64,000 nt of DNA, taken from positions 558,001-622,000 of the forward strand of contig NZ_VSFF01000002.1 in the NCBI RefSeq assembly GCF_008085905.1, read 5' to 3'. Numbering within the stretch: the stretch's first letter is position 1; each line of letters begins with the position of its first letter. Positions 1 to 8,395 of this stretch are shown here, one piece after another. Under the pieces are notes generated by a model. It was not told the DNA's origin, ran no database searches, and saw only the letters and a program-made list of their open reading frames with translations. Source of the DNA: Actinomadura syzygii (lineage in GTDB: Bacteria; Actinomycetota; Actinomycetes; Streptosporangiales; Streptosporangiaceae). The translations under genes were made by a program, and so were the position numbers.

Positions 1-1
1 G

Positions 2-1153
2 CTGGTCATGCTGGTGACGCTGCCGCTGATCCCGCTGTTCGGGGCGCTGATCGGACGCGCCACCCAGGCCCGCACGAGGGCCCGCCTGCGCGCCCTCACC
101 CGGATGAGCGGACACTTCCTGGACGTCGTCACCGGCCTGCCCACCCTGCGCGCCTATCGCCGGGGACGCGCCCAGGCCGAGACGGTCGCCGACAACACCG
201 AGCGCTACCGCCGGGAGACGATGGGGGTCCTGCGGGTCGCGTTCCTGTCGGCGTTCGTCCTGGAACTGGCCGCCACGCTCGGGACGGCGCTGGTCGCGGT
301 GGGGATCGGGCTCCGGCTCGTCACCGGCGGCCTCGGACTGGACGCGGGCCTAGCGATCCTCGTCCTCGCGCCCGAGCTGTACGGGCCGTTGCGCGGTCTC
401 GCGGCCGAGTACCACGCGGGCGCGGACGGGATGGCCGCGGCGCGGCGGATCGGCGACCTTCTCGCGCTGCCGCCCGCCGTCCCGCCGCCTGGCGGCCCGC
501 CTCGCCCGGTGCGGTTCGGGGTCGTCCGGTTGGAGGACGTCACCGTCCGCTACGACGGCGGCCCGCCCGTGCTGGAGGACGTCTCCCTGGAGATCCGTCC
601 GGGGGAGCGCACGGTCGTCCTCGGGGAGAGCGGCGCGGGCAAGAGCACCCTGCTGGCCGTGCTGCTGCGGTTCGTCGCGCCGTCGTCCGGGCTGATCACC
701 GTGGACGGAGCCGACCTCTCCGCCGTCGACCCGGACGAGTGGCGGCGGCTCGTGGCGTGGCTGCCGCAGCGTCCCCGGCTGCGTCCCGGCCCGGCGCTCC
801 AAGCCATCGGCTCCGCCGATTCCCGCAGCCCGGTCGCCGCCGCCGAGCTGGTCGGGGCCGGGGCACTGCTTCACCGGACGGTGGGAGAGAACGGCGCCGG
901 GCTCTCCGCCGGAGAGGTGCGCCGCCTCGCGCTGGCACGGGCGCTGGCCCGTCCGGCGCCGCTCCTCCTCCTGGACGAGCCCACCGCCCATCTCGACGCG
1001 GCCGCCGCACGGCTCGCGATCGACGCCCTCCGCACCCTCCCCGGCCGGACGGTCGTCGTCGCCACCCACGACGCCCGGCTAGCTGAGGGCGCCGACCAGG
1101 TGGTCGAACTGGCGTCGGGCCGCGCCCAACGAGGCGCGGACGCGATGACATGA
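2..1153 (+). CDS. cydD: CydD, cytochrome bd assembly ABC exporter subunit (3' part)
   Basis: This is the C-terminal 383 residues of an ABC exporter half-transporter; the 5' end lies outside the window and the frame is open to the left edge. The visible part begins inside the membrane domain (two hydrophobic stretches before the nucleotide-binding domain). The ATPase domain shows Walker A GESGAGKS near residue 205, a signature LSAGEVRRLALARAL, and Walker B LLLLDEPTAHLD followed by the switch His in VATHD. CydDC is known to export cysteine/glutathione-type thiols and to be needed for cytochrome bd maturation. Identification rests on the tandem pairing with a second, CydC-like half-transporter that starts inside its stop codon (ATGA overlap). 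cydAB, if present, must lie upstream of the window. Confidence 0.88.
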   Translation: MVMLVTLPLIPLFGALIGRATQARTRARLRALTRMSGHFLDVVTGLPTLRAYRRGRAQAETVADNTERYRRETMGVLRVAFLSAFVLELAATLGTALVAVGIGLRLVTGGLGLDAGLAILVLAPELYGPLRGLAAEYHAGADGMAAARRIGDLLALPPAVPPPGGPPRPVRFGVVRLEDVTVRYDGGPPVLEDVSLEIRPGERTVVLGESGAGKSTLLAVLLRFVAPSSGLITVDGADLSAVDPDEWRRLVAWLPQRPRLRPGPALQAIGSADSRSPVAAAELVGAGALLHRTVGENGAGLSAGEVRRLALARALARPAPLLLLDEPTAHLDAAAARLAIDALRTLPGRTVVVATHDARLAEGADQVVELASGRAQRGADAMT

Positions 1154-2940
1154 CCAAACCCCCGCCGCCCGAACGCTTGCGGCCCGAACGCTTGCGGCCC
1201 GAACGTGCCATGCGCGGACGACTGCGGCCCGGACGCCCACTGCCCGAGCGTCGGCTGCCCGGACGTCCGCTGGCCGCGCTGCTGGCGGCGGCGCGGCCGT
1301 CGGCGCACCGGTTCGCCGCCGCCGCGCTCTGCGGCGCACTCGCCCTCGGCGCGGGCGTCGCGCTGATGGGCACGTCCGGCTACCTCATCTCGCGAGCGGC
1401 GCTCCGCCCCGAGCTCGTCACGCTCGCCATGGTGATCACGGCGGTGCGGGCGCTCAGCTTGGCGCGGGCGGTGTTCCGCTACGCCGAGCGGCTCGTCGCG
1501 CACGACGCGAGCCTGCGGCTGCTCGCCGCGCTGCGGGTGCGCTGGTTCCGGCGGCTGGAGCCGCTCGTCCCGGCCGGGCTGCCGGGAGCCCGCAGCGGCG
1601 ACCTGCTCACCGGATTCGTCGCCGACGTCGACGCGACCCAGCACCTCTACCTGCGCGGACTCGTCCCGCCGCTGATCGCGCTCACCGTCGGCGCGGGCTC
1701 GGCCGCCGCGCTGGCCGGGCTCCTCCCCATCGCCGGGCTCTGGCTGGCGCTCGGACTGCTGCCCGCCGCGCTGCTGATCCCCGCCGTGACCGTCGCGCTC
1801 ACCCGCGCCACCGCCCGCCGCCGCGCCGACGCCCGGGGCACGCTCGACGCCGAGACCGTCGAACTCGTCCACGCCGCGCCCGACCTGGTCGCGTTCGACG
1901 TGGTGGACGGCCAACTCGCCCGGATCGCCGCCGCCGACACCGTGCTGGAGCGGGTCGCGCGCCGGGACGCCCGCGTCGCCGCGTCCGGCACCGCCGCGAC
2001 GGTCCTGCTCACCTCGGCCACGATCCTCGCCGTGCTGGTCGCCGGGCTGTCCGCCGTCCAGCAGGGGGCGCTACCAGGCGTGCTACTCGCGGCGCTTGCG
2101 CTGGTCACGATGGCCGCGTTCGACGCCGTCCGGCCGCTGCCCGACGCGGCCCGCGACCTCCTCACCGCGCACGGCGCGGCCGTCCGGCTGGCCGTGCTCA
2201 CCGCTCCGACGCCACCCGCCGCCGACCCACCTTCCCCGCTACCCGCGCCGCGCGGCGACCTGCTGCGGGTCCAGGACGTTCACGTTCGCTACGGCCCCGA
2301 CTCACCCTGGGTGCTGGCCGGCGTCGATCTCGACCTGCGCCCCGGCCGCCGGATCGCGCTGCTCGGACCGAGCGGCAGCGGGAAGACGACCCTTGCCCAC
2401 CTGCTCGTCCGCTTCCGCGACCCAGACCACGGCCGCGTCACCCTGGACGGCCACGACCTCCGGGACTACGCGCAGGACGACGTCCGGCGGGTCGTCGTCC
2501 TGGTCGACCAGGACGCGCACCTGTTCACCACCACCATCCGCGCCAACGTCCAGTTGGCCAGACCGGACGCTTCCGAACCCGACATCGTCGCCGCGCTGCG
2601 CCGCGCCCGCGTATGGGACTGGATCGCGAGCCTGCCCGAGGGTCTCGACACCGAGGTGGGGGAGCACGGCGTCCGCGTCTCCGGCGGCCAGCGGCAGCGC
2701 ATCGCGCTCGCCCGAGCGTTCCTGACCGGCGCGCGGATCCTCGTGCTGGACGAGCCCACCGCCCACCTAGATCCCGGTACTGCTCACGAACTCGTCACCG
2801 ACATCCTCAACGACGCCGCCTCCGGCCCCGGCATCCTCCTGATCACCCACACGCCCCCGCCACCCGGCACCGTGGACGAAATCGTGAACCTGACCCCCGA
2901 CACAGCCGACGCGCCGCCCTACCGAGACCGACGTGGGTGA
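1150..2940 (+). CDS. cydC: CydC, cytochrome bd assembly ABC exporter subunit
   Basis: A 596-residue ABC exporter half-transporter and partner of the upstream CydD, with which it overlaps by 4 bp. After an Arg/Pro-rich N-terminal tail it has a six-helix-type membrane domain (for example the ALALGAGVALMGTSGYLIS region), then an ATPase with Walker A GPSGSGKT near residue 405, signature VSGGQRQRIALARAF, and Walker B ILVLDEPTAHLD. The GTSGYLISRAAL motif at the start of the membrane domain is typical of CydC. Odd feature: the first ~40 codons contain tandem RPERL-type repeats encoded by direct copies of CTTGCGGCCCGAACG. The true start could be downstream of this repeat, but the overlap with cydD favours the ATG given. 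Confidence 0.88.
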   Translation: MTKPPPPERLRPERLRPERAMRGRLRPGRPLPERRLPGRPLAALLAAARPSAHRFAAAALCGALALGAGVALMGTSGYLISRAALRPELVTLAMVITAVRALSLARAVFRYAERLVAHDASLRLLAALRVRWFRRLEPLVPAGLPGARSGDLLTGFVADVDATQHLYLRGLVPPLIALTVGAGSAAALAGLLPIAGLWLALGLLPAALLIPAVTVALTRATARRRADARGTLDAETVELVHAAPDLVAFDVVDGQLARIAAADTVLERVARRDARVAASGTAATVLLTSATILAVLVAGLSAVQQGALPGVLLAALALVTMAAFDAVRPLPDAARDLLTAHGAAVRLAVLTAPTPPAADPPSPLPAPRGDLLRVQDVHVRYGPDSPWVLAGVDLDLRPGRRIALLGPSGSGKTTLAHLLVRFRDPDHGRVTLDGHDLRDYAQDDVRRVVVLVDQDAHLFTTTIRANVQLARPDASEPDIVAALRRARVWDWIASLPEGLDTEVGEHGVRVSGGQRQRIALARAFLTGARILVLDEPTAHLDPGTAHELVTDILNDAASGPGILLITHTPPPPGTVDEIVNLTPDTADAPPYRDRRG

Positions 2941-3010
2941 GAGCGACGGCCAGACCTGGTACGCCCACCGAAACTGGCCCGTGACCCGGATGCCCGGCCG
3001 ACGCGGCCGG

Positions 3011-3205
3011 TCAGCCCGCTTGGGGCCGCCGCACCGGCGGCAGGCCGACCTCGTCGTTCGGCGTCCGCAACAACGCGACGGTCGCGGACGCCAAGCCCAC
3101 GGCGTTCAGCACCCAGGCGACGCCGGGCTGGAGGTCGCCGCCGAGCACGTTGACGAACTCGACCGGCGCGGTCACGCCCGCGGCGACCGCCATCCAGCAG
3201 GGCAC
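3011..3205 (-). CDS. Short hydrophobic ORF, possibly a gene remnant
   Basis: A 64-codon frame with a GTG start. It has hydrophobic stretches (GVAWVLNAVGLASATVALL) and reads more like protein than the other frames here, but I cannot assign it to a family and there is no clear ribosome-binding site. It may be the tail of a decayed membrane-protein gene between cydC and the tRNA. The rest of the 2941-3270 stretch shows no gene I can support. Confidence 0.25.
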   Translation of the reverse strand: MPCWMAVAAGVTAPVEFVNVLGGDLQPGVAWVLNAVGLASATVALLRTPNDEVGLPPVRRPQAG

Positions 3206-3274
3206 TCACCAACGTGGCTCGGCACTCCACCGCCGCCTTGGCGACCCTCATACCGGCGTCCGGGCCCATCGAAA

Positions 3275-3303
3275 AGGGCGTTCTTCGCAACGAAGAACGC
3301 CCT
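3275..3303 (-). terminator. Rho-independent terminator of tRNA-Lys
   Basis: A perfect inverted repeat (AGGGCGTTCTTCG and its complement around the loop CAA, 13-bp stem). On the minus strand it is followed by TTTTCG, a U-run that is rare for this GC-rich genome. It lies 19 nt beyond the 3' end of the tRNA. Confidence 0.8.
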
Positions 3304-3322
3304 GTCAGAGAAGAGTCACGGG

Positions 3323-3395
3323 TGCGCCGTCAGGGACTTGAACCCCGAACCCGCGGATTAAGAGTCCGCTGCTCTGCCAATTGAGCTAACGGCGC
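3323..3395 (-). tRNA. tRNA-Lys (CTT)
   Basis: The minus strand folds as a 73-nt tRNA: acceptor GCGCCGT pairs with ACGGCGC, the D-arm is AGCTCAATTGGCAGAGC, the anticodon stem is GCGGA/TCCGC with loop CTCTTAA giving anticodon CTT, and the T-loop is GTTCAAG. The CCA end is not encoded (the next bases are CCC). A strong terminator follows. Confidence 0.95.
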
Positions 3396-3429
3396 CTGTC
3401 GGCGGGCCTCCGGGGGCCCTTGCGACAGG
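3395..3429 (-). terminator. Hairpin after the response-regulator gene
   Basis: Outer arms CCTGTCG/CGACAGG and inner arms GGGCC/GGCCC form one interrupted stem-loop between the end of the response-regulator gene and the tRNA-Lys 5' end. No U-run, as usual in GC-rich actinobacteria. Confidence 0.5.
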
Positions 3430-3469
3430 AGGAACAGTATCAGGAGCTGCGGACCTAGTGCGAATCGGT

Positions 3470-4039
3470 TTAGTCCCGCGCGGGGAGGACGCTGACCATG
3501 CCGCGCCAGAGGGCGATGGCGGTGGCGCGGGAGCTGACGCCGAGCTTGGCGTAGATGCGGTTGACGTGGTTCTTGACCGTCTTCTCGCTGAGGAAGAGCT
3601 GGCGGGCGATCTCGCCGTTGGAGCGACCGGTGGCGATGAGGTCCATGACCTCCGACTCGCGGGCGGACAGGCCGAGCGAGGTCCGGGACGCGTCCCGGAC
3701 GCTGCGCATGAGCTCGGGGATGGTGAAGTCGCCGGGTACGAGGTGCCCGCACGCGCCGGCGCTGAGGGCTTCCTGGACGGCGGGGCTGTCCCGCTGGGCG
3801 AGGACGAAGACCCGCGAGGTGTGGCTGAGCGGGCCCGCGTGGTCGGCGGACGCGGCGTCCAGCAGGACGATGTCAGGCCGCAGCTGACCTGCGAGCGAGC
3901 GGACCGCGCCGGGGTCGGGCGTCTCGGCGACGACCTGGAGTTCGTCGCTGGAGTCGAGCAGGGAGGTCACGTCAGCTCGGACATTGGGGTCGCCGTCCAC
4001 CACGAGGACGCGAAGTGGGGCCGTCTCGTCGACACTCAT
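3470..4039 (-). CDS. NarL/LuxR-family response regulator
   Basis: A 189-residue response regulator. The N-terminal receiver domain carries the acidic pocket VVDGDPN and the phosphorylation-site Asp in IVLLDAA. The C-terminal LuxR-type helix-turn-helix is [20 protein letters not shown] followed by [21 protein letters not shown]. The ATG at 4039 is preferred over one nine codons upstream because AAGGGC stands 7 nt in front of it. No histidine kinase lies next to it, so it is an orphan and its signal is unknown. The receiver is short and lacks a clear conserved Lys near its end, so phosphorylation-independent action is possible. Confidence 0.85.
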   Translation of the reverse strand: MSVDETAPLRVLVVDGDPNVRADVTSLLDSSDELQVVAETPDPGAVRSLAGQLRPDIVLLDAASADHAGPLSHTSRVFVLAQRDSPAVQEALSAGACGHLVPGDFTIPELMRSVRDASRTSLGLSARESEVMDLIATGRSNGEIARQLFLSEKTVKNHVNRIYAKLGVSSRATAIALWRGMVSVLPARD

Positions 4040-4169
4040 CCGTTGCCCTTGGGGTGTCGTTGGCATTTATAGGGTCGGAGCATAACCGGCCGGTCTTCCC
4101 GAGTCGATGGACCGCGCCGATGGGACAACCCCCAGGCTGGACGGCTGCGCCTACAGCAGGCGGGGACGG

Positions 4170-4207
4170 CACGAGCCCTGGCCGCCTTGCGGTGGCCAGG
4201 GCTCGTG
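4170..4207 (-). terminator. Strong hairpin terminator
   Basis: A 14-bp perfect stem (CACGAGCCCTGGCC and complement) with a 10-nt loop. It lies 24 bp downstream of the small helical-protein gene and probably ends the GTPase operon. Confidence 0.65.
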
Positions 4208-4231
4208 GTGGTTCCGGCGTGGGCGGAGCCG

Positions 4232-4429
4232 CTACCGGCGGTTGTGCCGGTCCAGCATCTCCAGGATCTCCTTCATGATCTTGGCGACGTTGACCATGAC
4301 TCCGGTGATCTCCTTGATGGTCCTCGCCCATTTCTCCAGGGAGGACTCCGTGCGGGCGAGCTGCTGCTGCTCGCTCTGGCTGTACATGCCCATCTGCCTG
4401 ATGATCTTCGCCCGGTCGGCGGCGTCCAT
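4232..4429 (-). CDS. Small helical protein downstream of the GTPase gene
   Basis: A 65-residue, charged, probably all-helical protein (MDAADRAKIIRQMGMY... ending in EILEMLDRHNRR) with no membrane segment or signal peptide. I do not recognise the family. It follows the GTPase gene on the same strand with a 64-bp gap, and a strong terminator follows it, so the two are likely co-transcribed and may interact. Amphipathic heptads in the second half would suit a short coiled coil. Confidence 0.6.
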   Translation of the reverse strand: MDAADRAKIIRQMGMYSQSEQQQLARTESSLEKWARTIKEITGVMVNVAKIMKEILEMLDRHNRR

Positions 4430-4493
4430 GAACTGCCCCCTGCTCGTTCACTTGGTGAAACTCGATCGTTGGGGTGAATCGTCGCGCGCTTCG

Positions 4494-5279
4494 TCAGTCG
4501 CGCTTCTTGCGGAACAGCCCGGAGAATCCGCTCTGGCCCGCGCTCCGCGAGGATTCGGATCGGCCTTCGCGAAAGCCCTCGGGGATCCAGTCGTCCACGG
4601 TGAAGGCTTTCAAGAGGGCGATCATCCAGGCCCGCTCGTCTGGAGACCTCTCCAAAAGCTCCGTGAAGAGGGGCTGCAGGTTGTACCGCTTGCCCGACGA
4701 GACCGGGATGAAGGCGACGTCTTCTCCGAGAGCATCGGAAAACTTCGCGGCGCGGTCCTGGCAGATCTCGCGGATGTTCCGTTCCTGGGTCTCGGAAGGG
4801 AGATTCACCGTGGAATCCCAGTCGAGCGGATCCACGAGATCGGCCTGGCTCAGCCCGAAGACCGTGCGGTCACCGAACTCGGCCAACTCCTGGAGATACC
4901 GCTGCTCCAGCGCGACGGCGCGGTTCCTGGCCGCGCTGAGCCAGAGGACGACGTCGCATTTCGGCAGCTCCGAGCGGTACATCGCGAGGTACTCGGGGTC
5001 CTTGTCGACGCTCTCCCCGAGCCCCGGAGCGTCGACGATCCTGAGCTTCGCGCGGTAATCCCGGACCGAGCCGTCCTGTGCGTTCAGGACGACGTCCTGC
5101 GCCTCGAACTCCTTCGTGCAGGCGACGGTCGCGCTCGTCGGCAAGTCGGTATTGCAAATGGTGTTGACCAAGGTCGACTTTCCCACCCCGGAGACGCCGA
5201 CGACCCCGATCGTCAGCGGCCTGGCGGACAGCTCCTTTTGCAGTTCGGCGAGAACTCGTTCATTTTCGTCGTCCGCCAT
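4494..5279 (-). CDS. Era/YfjP-type small GTPase
   Basis: A 261-residue P-loop GTPase. G1 is GVSGVGKST (residues 28-36), a Thr in the following segment could serve as G2, G3 is DAPG in RIVDAPGLGES, G4 is the variant SQAD in place of NKxD, and G5 is PVSSGK. The C-terminal tail SGLFRKKRD is basic, as in membrane-contacting GTPases. The ATG at 5279 is chosen because GGGGGGAAG precedes it. A guanine-specificity motif beginning SQAD is unusual and may alter nucleotide choice. Cellular role unknown; it is paired with the small helical protein downstream. Confidence 0.8.
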   Translation of the reverse strand: MADDENERVLAELQKELSARPLTIGVVGVSGVGKSTLVNTICNTDLPTSATVACTKEFEAQDVVLNAQDGSVRDYRAKLRIVDAPGLGESVDKDPEYLAMYRSELPKCDVVLWLSAARNRAVALEQRYLQELAEFGDRTVFGLSQADLVDPLDWDSTVNLPSETQERNIREICQDRAAKFSDALGEDVAFIPVSSGKRYNLQPLFTELLERSPDERAWMIALLKAFTVDDWIPEGFREGRSESSRSAGQSGFSGLFRKKRD

Positions 5280-5512
5280 CTTCCCCCCGAACGACTCTGG
5301 CGAGTCGATAACAACCCCTACCCCGTTGGAGGCAAAAATTACCAACCCCCCGCGCGCCCGCACAACCTGCCCTATTGACCTTATGCGGCCACCGCTTTCC
5401 GGTGAACTTCATATATGGGCAACCGTCGACATCCGGAATTGATCAAGAAGGTTCCGCTCGCGACTTCAGGGGGTTTTTCAATTTCGGTCGCACCATTAAG
5501 GGCCGAGCCGCG

Positions 5513-5552
5513 GAGCCCCTGCCCCAAGACGCGGGCCTTGGCACAGGGGCTC
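5513..5552 (-). terminator. Terminator of the MFS exporter gene
   Basis: Arms GAGCCCCTG/CAGGGGCTC (9 bp) plus inner CCAAG/CTTGG make a long interrupted stem 30 bp beyond the exporter stop codon. The bases from about 5280 to 5512 hold no gene I can support. Confidence 0.65.
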
Positions 5553-5581
5553 GACTCCACATGCTCGGAGTCCGTCGATCG

Positions 5582-7186
5582 CTATCCCGCGCTGATCGGC
5601 GTGTCGAGGACCCCGGCCTCGCGGTCGGCGCCCGTCCGGTCGGCCGCCGCCGCGCCGACCTGACGTCCTGGCGCCTTGGCGTTGATGAGGACGCCCGCGA
5701 TCACCGCGGCCAGCAGCATGATGCCCGCGGAGGTCCACGTCGCCACCGAGTAGCCGTGCACCGTCGCCTCCGCCAGTGCCGCCCTCACCTGCGGCGTCCG
5801 CTCGACGGGAATGATCCGGTGGCTCGCCAGCCAGTCCGTGGTGGCCCCGGCGGCGATCGTGTTGAGCAGCGCGGTGCCGACCGACCCGCCCACCTGCTGC
5901 ATGGTGTTGAGGGTGGCGGAGGCCGCCCCCTGCTCGTGCGGGGCGACGCGGCCGGTGGCCGTGGCGATGGCCGCCATGAAGGTGGTGCCCATGCCGAGGC
6001 CCATCAGGCAGACGCCGGGCAGGACGTGGCCGAGGTAGGTGCTGTCGACGTCCATCGAGGCCAGGAAGGCGAGCCCGCAGACGCCCAGCGCCAGGCCCGG
6101 CACGATCAGCGCCCGCGCCGGCGCCCGCCGCAGGAGCCGCGCCGAGATCTGGGTGGAACCGATGATCATGCAGGCGGTCATCGGCAGGTAGGCCACGCCG
6201 GTCTTCAGCGGCGACCAGCCCTTGATGCCCTGCATGTAGTAGGTCAGGAACAGGAAGACGCCGAACATGGCGACGGTCACCAGGCCCATCGTCAGGTAGG
6301 CGCCCGCCCGCTGGCGGTCCTTGACGATGTGCAGGGGCAGCAGCGGCGTCCGGGCGCGGGTCTGCCACAGGGCGAAGACCCCGAGGAGCGCCACGCCGCC
6401 GACCAGCAGGGCCGAGACCCTGGGGTCGCCCCAGTCGCGCGACTCGGCCTCGCTGAAGCCGTAGACGATGGACAGCGCACCGGCGGAGCCGAGCACGGCG
6501 CCGAGGACGTCCAGCCGGGACCCGGCCCTGCGGCCCGGCTCCTTGAGCATCACGACCGCGCCCAGTACCGCGATGGCGGCGACCGGGACGTTGACGTACA
6601 GGCACCAGCGCCAGTCCAGGTACTCGGTCAGGGATCCGCCGACCAGCATGCCGACGGCGCTCCCGGCGCCGGCGATGGCGCCGAACACGCCGAACGCCTT
6701 GCCGCGGTCGCGCGGGTCGGTGAACGTCGTGGTCATCAGGGACAGCGCGGCGGGGGCCAGCAGCGCGGCGAAGACGCCCTGGAGGGCGCGGGCCGCGAAG
6801 AGCATGCCGGGTCCGGTGGCGGCGCCCCCGAGCGCGGACGCCGCGGCGAATCCGGTCAGGCCGACGATGAAGGCGCGCTTCCGTCCGAACAGGTCGCCGA
6901 CGCGGCCGCCGACCAGCAGCAGGCCGCCGAAGGCCAGGGTGTAGGCGGTGATGGCCCACTGCCGGTTGCCGTCGGTCATGCCGAGGTCCCGCTGCGCGGA
7001 CGGCAGGGCGATGTTGACGATGGTCATGTCCAGCATCACGACCAGCTGGGCGAGGGCGATGACCGCCAAGGCCCACCAGCGGCGAGGATCGGGCCGCGGC
7101 GAGCCGTCCCCTCCTCCTCCGGGGACGGGGCCATTCGGGTTGACGTGACTTCCGGGGACGTTCTCGGGCAGGGCTTTGTCGGCCAT
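5582..7186 (-). CDS. MFS drug:H+ antiporter, DHA2 (EmrB/QacA) family
   Basis: A 534-residue multidrug-exporter-type membrane protein, about 14 hydrophobic segments, the size expected for DHA2. Family signatures are LDMTIVNIALPSAQRDLG in helix 1, GGRVGDLFGRKRAF (motif A) between helices 2 and 3, and GAIAGAGSAVGMLVGGSLTEYLDWRW (motif C region) in helix 5. The ATG at 7186 has AGAAGG upstream. It is transcribed away from an ECF41-type sigma gene across a 208-bp spacer, so joint control is plausible. Substrate unknown. Confidence 0.9.
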   Translation of the reverse strand: MADKALPENVPGSHVNPNGPVPGGGGDGSPRPDPRRWWALAVIALAQLVVMLDMTIVNIALPSAQRDLGMTDGNRQWAITAYTLAFGGLLLVGGRVGDLFGRKRAFIVGLTGFAAASALGGAATGPGMLFAARALQGVFAALLAPAALSLMTTTFTDPRDRGKAFGVFGAIAGAGSAVGMLVGGSLTEYLDWRWCLYVNVPVAAIAVLGAVVMLKEPGRRAGSRLDVLGAVLGSAGALSIVYGFSEAESRDWGDPRVSALLVGGVALLGVFALWQTRARTPLLPLHIVKDRQRAGAYLTMGLVTVAMFGVFLFLTYYMQGIKGWSPLKTGVAYLPMTACMIIGSTQISARLLRRAPARALIVPGLALGVCGLAFLASMDVDSTYLGHVLPGVCLMGLGMGTTFMAAIATATGRVAPHEQGAASATLNTMQQVGGSVGTALLNTIAAGATTDWLASHRIIPVERTPQVRAALAEATVHGYSVATWTSAGIMLLAAVIAGVLINAKAPGRQVGAAAADRTGADREAGVLDTPISAG

Positions 7187-7324
7187 GTTCGTCTTACCTT
7201 CTAGGTGGTGCGGCGGCGCGCCGGACTTGCGGTTCGGGTGTTGCGCGCAGGGTTCTGACGAGACGGCGGCGCCCCGGCCCCCGTAACGGCCGATGACATG
7301 TGACGTAGGCCACCTGGCCGCGGG

Positions 7325-7351
7325 TGTTACGAATTGGCGGGGGCCGACGTC
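7325..7351 (+). promoter_or_regulatory. Candidate ECF41 promoter of the sigma gene
   Basis: TGTTACG, then 16 nt, then CGTC, located 44 bp before the sigma-factor start codon. ECF41-type promoters are described as TGTCACA-N16-CGTC, so the -35 has two mismatches and the spacing and -10 match exactly. This would be autoregulation. Confidence 0.55.
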
Positions 7352-7394
7352 CAGTGTGTGCAAGGGGCTGAGAACCAGCGGCTAGGAGCCGGGT

Positions 7395-8369
7395 ATGAGC
7401 GAGCGCAGCGAACGAACGCCGGGCACGGCCGAGCCGCTCGACCGCGCCGACCGGATGGACGCGCCGGAAGTGGCGGACGCGCCGGAAGTGGTGGACGAGG
7501 CGACCGAGGTGTTCGTCGCCCACCGCAACCTGCTCTTCACCGTCGCCTACGAGATGCTCGGTTCGGCCGCCGACGCCGAGGACGTCCTCCAGGAGACCTG
7601 GCTGCGCTGGGTGGACGTCGACCTGTCCGCCGTGCGGGAGCAGCGGGCCTACCTGGTGCGGATCGTCACCCGGCAGGCGCTGGACCGCCTGCGCGCGCTC
7701 GGGCGGCGCAAGGAGTCCTACGTCGGTCCGTGGTTGCCCGAGCCGCTGCTGACCGCGCCGGACGTGGCCGAGGACGTCGAACTCGCCGACAGCGTCTCCA
7801 TGGCGATGCTGCTGGTGCTGGAGACGCTCGCGCCGACCGAGCGGGCGGTGTTCGTGCTGCGCGAGGTGTTCGACCTGGCCTACGAGGAGATCGCCGAAGC
7901 CGTCGGCAAGAGCCCGGCCGCCGTCCGCCAGCTCGCCTACCGGGCACGGGGCCACGTCGCCGCGCGCCGACCCCGCGGCGTCGCCTCCCCGGCTGAGACC
8001 AGAGCCGCGCTCCGCGCCTTCCAGCGAGCGGTCGAGACCGGCGAGTTGCAGAGCCTGCTCGACATCCTCGCGCCGGATGTCGTCGCCCTGAGCGACGGCG
8101 GCGGAGTCAGACACGCCCTCCCGCGTCCCATCGTGGGCGCCGACAAAGTGGCTCGCCTACTGGCCGGCGGCTGGTGGAAGGACGACGTGGAAAGGTCGGT
8201 CGAACTGGTGCAGGTCAATGGCGGCCCGGGGCTGCTCGTCCGCGCCGATGGGGAGATCGACGGCGTGGTGGCGGTACGGGTCGAGAACGGCTATGTCACC
8301 GGCGCCTATCACGTCCGCAATCCGGAGAAACTGTCGCGCGTGGAGCAGGAGACCACCCTGAGCCGCTGA
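7395..8369 (+). CDS. ECF41/SigJ-type RNA polymerase sigma factor with SnoaL-like C-terminus
   Basis: A 324-residue ECF sigma factor. Sigma-2 region: FVAHRNLLFTVAYEMLGSAADAEDVLQETWLRW; sigma-4 region: LAPTERAVFVLREVFDLAYEEIAEAVGKSPAAVRQLAYRAR. The C-terminal ~120 residues form a SnoaL/NTF2-like domain, including VNGGPGLLVR, which matches the NGxPGL-type motif of the ECF41 group. In that group the extension regulates activity in cis and there is no separate anti-sigma factor. Usual ECF41 neighbours (carboxymuconolactone decarboxylase, oxidoreductase) are absent; the only close partner is the divergent MFS exporter. Confidence 0.88.
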   Translation: MSERSERTPGTAEPLDRADRMDAPEVADAPEVVDEATEVFVAHRNLLFTVAYEMLGSAADAEDVLQETWLRWVDVDLSAVREQRAYLVRIVTRQALDRLRALGRRKESYVGPWLPEPLLTAPDVAEDVELADSVSMAMLLVLETLAPTERAVFVLREVFDLAYEEIAEAVGKSPAAVRQLAYRARGHVAARRPRGVASPAETRAALRAFQRAVETGELQSLLDILAPDVVALSDGGGVRHALPRPIVGADKVARLLAGGWWKDDVERSVELVQVNGGPGLLVRADGEIDGVVAVRVENGYVTGAYHVRNPEKLSRVEQETTLSR

Positions 8370-8395
8370 ACCCGAACGGTTAAGACCAGCCGAGG

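Noticed and set aside
3275..3400. tRNA-Lys as an integration (att) site for an island
   Set aside because: No integrase, excisionase or repeated tRNA 3' end was found in the neighbourhood.
5375..7204. A 609-codon plus-strand frame opposite the MFS exporter
   Set aside because: Hydrophilic Arg/Gly/Gln-rich translation typical of antisense reading of a transporter.
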